Part shown: positions 41,501-43,004 of the stretch, one piece after another
How the letters are laid out: each line of letters starts with the position of its first letter
Position numbering within the stretch: the first letter of the stretch is position 1
Assembly (NCBI GenBank): GCA_039105265.1
Contig: JAPFFF010000128.1
Location: forward strand, 1-43,004
Direction: 5' to 3'
Origin: Tritrichomonas musculus
Lineage: Eukaryota > Parabasalia > Tritrichomonadida > Tritrichomonadidae
Length of the DNA stretch: 43,004 bases
Position numbers and translations under genes: made by a program
The notes under the pieces: model-generated
What the model was told of the DNA's origin: nothing
The model's database searches: none
The model's input: only the letters and a program-made list of their open reading frames with translations

Positions 41501-41910
41501 AACTGCAGTTGAATCATCAGATGCAACGAGAACTGCAGCTGAATCATCAGATGCAACGAGAACTGCAGTTGAATCATCAGATGCAACGAGAACTGCAGTT
41601 GAATCATCAGATTCAACGAGAACTGCAGTTGAATCATCAGATGCAACGAGAACTGCAGTTGAACCATCAGATTCAACGAGAACTGCAGTTGAATCATCAG
41701 ATGCAACGAGAACTACAGTTGAATCATCAGATTCAACGAGAACTGCAGTTGAATCATCAGATGCAACGAGAACTACAGTTGAATCATCAGATTCAACGAG
41801 AACTGCAGTTGAATCATCAGATGCAACAAGAACTGCAGTTGAATCATCAGATTCAACGAGAACTGCAGTTGAATCATCAGATTCAACGAGAACTGCAGTT
41901 GAACCATCAG
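38551..41910. repeat. Higher-order block SL, copy 4 (locally rearranged)
   Basis: GAATAATCAG units lie at 38941, 39601 and 39811, CTTCAG units at 40021 and 40111, a CTACAG triplet at 40831-40951 and the AT-rich module at 41281-41430. Compared with copy 3 it has an extra GAATAATCAG unit at 38941, a three-fold 120-base subrepeat at 39001-39300 and a net gain of four units around 39930-40140. Matching to copy 2 resumes to its right at an offset of 19530. Confidence 0.75.
39001..39300. repeat. 120-bp subrepeat, nearly three copies
   Basis: A unit with ATGCAGCGAG and a TAATAATAAG ending, followed by ATGAAACAAG and two plain ATG units, starts at 39001, 39121 and 39241 (the last copy is cut). In SL copy 1 the same marker units lie at 421, 571 and 691 (150 and 120 apart), and in copy 2 at 19531, 19681 and 19771 (150 and 90 apart). 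This is therefore a hot spot for unit gain and loss. Confidence 0.75.
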
Positions 41911-42030
41911 ATTCAACGAGAACTACAGTTGAATCATCAGATTCAACGAGAACTGCAGTTGAATCATCAGATTCAACGAGAACTACAGTTGAATCATCAG
42001 ATTCAACGAGAACTGCAGTTGAATCATCAG

Positions 42031-42750
42031 ATGCAACGAGAACTACAGTTGAATCATCAGATTCAACGAGAACTGCAGTTGAATCATCAGATGCAACGAC
42101 AACTGCAGTTGAATCATCAGATGCAACGACAACTGCAGTTGAATCATCAGATTCAACGAGAACTGCAGTTGAATCATCAGATGCAACGAGAACTGCAGTT
42201 GAATCATCAGATGCAACGAGAACTGCAGTTTAATAATAAGATGAAACAAGAACTGCAGTTGAATCATCAGATGCAACGAGAACTGCAGTTGAATCATCAG
42301 ATGCAACGAGAACTGCAGTTGAATCATCAGATGCAACGACAACTGCAGTTGAATCATCAGATGCAACGAGAACTGCAGTTGAATCATCAGATGCAACGAG
42401 AACTGCAGTTTAATAATAAGATGAAACAAGAACTGCAGTTGAATCATCAGATGCAACGACAACTGCAGTTGAATCATCAGATGCAACGACAACTGCAGTT
42501 GAATCATCAGATGCAACGAGAACTGCAGTTGAATCATCAGATTCAACGAGAACTGCAGTTGAATCATCAGATTCAACGAGAACTGCAGTTGAATCATCAG
42601 ATGCAACGAGAACTGCAGTTGAATCATCAGATTCAACGAGAACTGCAGTTGAACCATCAGATTCAACGAGAACTGCAGTTGAACCATCAGATTCAACGAG
42701 AACTGCAGTTGAATCATCAGATGCAACGAGAACTGCAGTTGAATCATCAG
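42031..42750. repeat. Segment R, long variant
   Basis: The R order is recognisable to about 42600, but the unit expected to carry CTACAG near 42631 has CTGCAG, so the next CTACAG unit is at 42751. Two small changes are an ATG start at 42211 (ATT in other copies) and an extra CGAC at 42481. Confidence 0.65.
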
Positions 42751-43004
42751 ATGCAACGAGAACTACAGTTGAATCATCAGATTCAACGAGAACTGCAGTT
42801 GAATCATCAGATTCAACGAGAACTGCAGTTGAATCATCAGATTCAACGAGAACTGCAGTTGAATCATCAGATGCAACGAGAACTGCAGTTGAATCATCAG
42901 ATGCAACGAGAACTACAGTTGAATCATCAGATTCAACGAGAACTGCAGTTGAATCATCAGATTCAACGAGAACTGCAGTTGAATCATCAGATTCAACGAG
43001 AACT

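Larger units (their letters stand above)
1..43004. repeat. 30-bp tandem satellite array filling the window
   Basis: The sequence is 1433 full copies of a 30-base unit plus 14 bases. The commonest unit starts ATGCAACGAG, has AACTGCAGTT in the middle and ends GAATCATCAG. Every unit begins at a position of the form 30n+1, so no length change other than whole units has occurred. Variation is confined to a few positions: base 3 G/T (rarely A), 4 C/A, 6 A/G, 8 G/A, 10 G/C, 15 G/A/T, 16 C/T/A, 21 G/T, 24 T/C, 25 C/A and 28 C/A; bases 7 and 19 vary very rarely. Most units carry a CTGCAG (PstI) site and one CpG at bases 7-8. The array is open at both window ends, so its total length is unknown. Family and organism are not recognised; a eukaryotic satellite is the likeliest class. 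Confidence 0.97.
1..43004 (+). other. Long decapeptide-repeat reading frame, interrupted by 13 stops
   Basis: In the frame starting at base 1, each unit reads MQRELQLNHQ or a close variant (M/I, Q/K, R/Q, E/Q, L/F, H/N). The product would be rich in Gln, with no Cys, Pro, Gly, Ser or Thr. Stops end at 4938, 5889, 7488, 11868, 12738, 19608, 23238, 23328, 23388, 23568, 24519, 31398 and 34509. Long open runs are 1-4938, 7489-11868, 12739-19608, 24520-31398 and 34510-43004. No unique start region, signal peptide, promoter, splice site or non-repeat domain is visible. A 30-base repeat with a stop-free unit is open automatically, so this is not proof of coding. It could be a decaying giant repeat gene, the repeat exon of a real gene with variable copy number, or a pure satellite. 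I favour the last. Confidence 0.25.
34510..43004 (+). other. Longest stop-free run of the repeat frame, open at window end
   Basis: From just after the TAA ending at 34509 to the last base I found no in-frame stop: 2831 complete codons of the ten-residue repeat. The true end lies outside the window. The first in-frame ATG is at 34591, but every unit of the ATG type offers one, so no start can be chosen. The run spans the shortened M copy, an AT-rich pair of modules, R at 37561 and the fourth SL block. It therefore crosses several duplication junctions without losing frame, as expected when all exchanges occur in whole units. Confidence 0.3.

Noticed and set aside
133-42756. Many long open frames on the - strand (LMIQLQFSLH repeats)
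   Set aside because: They are the reverse-complement reading of the same stop-free repeat. Most of their limits are simply CTACAG units, which read as a TAG on that strand. No independent coding sign is seen.
1-43004. Other open frames of the consensus (+ frame 3, ATRTAVESSD; one further - frame)
   Set aside because: They are open only because the unit is 30 bases long and lacks stops in those frames. Every TAATAATAAG unit closes them, and they have no ATG starts.
1-43004. CRISPR array
   Set aside because: The 30-base period is in the right size range, but repeats abut directly with no unique spacers, and there is no leader or cas gene.
1-43004. CENP-B box or other known centromere motif
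   Set aside because: The reverse strand contains TCGTTG, part of the CENP-B box, but the remaining conserved bases are absent. A centromeric role can be neither supported nor excluded.
1-43004. Mobile element or its terminal repeats
   Set aside because: No transposase, reverse transcriptase, long terminal repeat or target duplication is visible. The long repeats are explained by block duplication in the satellite.
1-43004. Unit derived from a shorter 15- or 10-base repeat
   Set aside because: Aligning the two 15-base halves gives only about 4 matching positions, and the three 10-base parts do not resemble one another.
1-43004. A regular coiled coil in the decapeptide frame
   Set aside because: Met/Ile 1, Leu 5 and Leu 7 recur every ten residues, which does not fit heptad or hendecad spacing. 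I cannot support a fold from the sequence alone.

Overview
The whole window (1-43004) is one uninterrupted array of a 30-base tandem repeat: 1433 complete units plus 14 bases of the next. I found no single-copy DNA, ordinary gene, RNA gene, transposon or array boundary. The commonest unit begins ATGCAACGAG, has the 10-base palindrome AACTGCAGTT in the middle and ends GAATCATCAG. It is about 40-43% GC. Units stay in exact 30-base register from the first base to the last; I saw no insertion or deletion that is not a multiple of 30. An array this long and regular fits a satellite (or a very large coding minisatellite) in a eukaryotic nuclear genome, but nothing here identifies the organism.

Units differ at few positions. 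The main variants are base 3 (G or T), 4 (C/A), 6 (A/G), 8 (G/A), 10 (G/C), 15 (G/A, rarely T), 21 (G/T), 24 (T/C), 25 (C/A) and 28 (C/A). Order and combination of these variants are copied over long distances, so the array has several levels of higher-order structure. A long block called SL here (about 3.1-3.7 kb) occurs four times, near 1, 19021, 30781 and 38551. A block M (about 2.3 kb) occurs at 5011 and 23641, with a shortened copy near 34321. A 600-base, 20-unit segment R occurs ten times at full length and twice with altered length. A five-unit AT-rich module occurs 14 times. Two successive 3330-base copies (111 units each) cover 12961-19590, each containing R segments 1440 bases apart.

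Because 30 is divisible by three, the + strand reads as a decapeptide repeat (MQRELQLNHQ with M/I, Q/K, R/Q, E/Q, L/F and H/N variants). It is interrupted by only 13 in-frame stops, all attributable to C-to-T change (ten CAG to TAG, three CAA to TAA). The longest open runs are 34510-43004 (runs off the window), 24520-31398 and 12739-19608. Openness alone is weak evidence, because the consensus is also open in another + frame and in two - frames. Most stops lie in units copied with their surrounding block, so they have been amplified, not purged. I therefore call the window satellite DNA and leave open whether it derives from, or partly belongs to, a giant repeat-protein gene.

Three points deserve attention. 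Matched C-to-T changes in the unit's central palindrome are about 13 times more frequent when silent on the + strand than when they make a stop. The commonest variant site switches an 8-base inverted repeat between perfect and mismatched. A 1.65-kb stretch (22441-24090) has its own unit composition and a burst of four closely spaced stops. All counts were made by eye.
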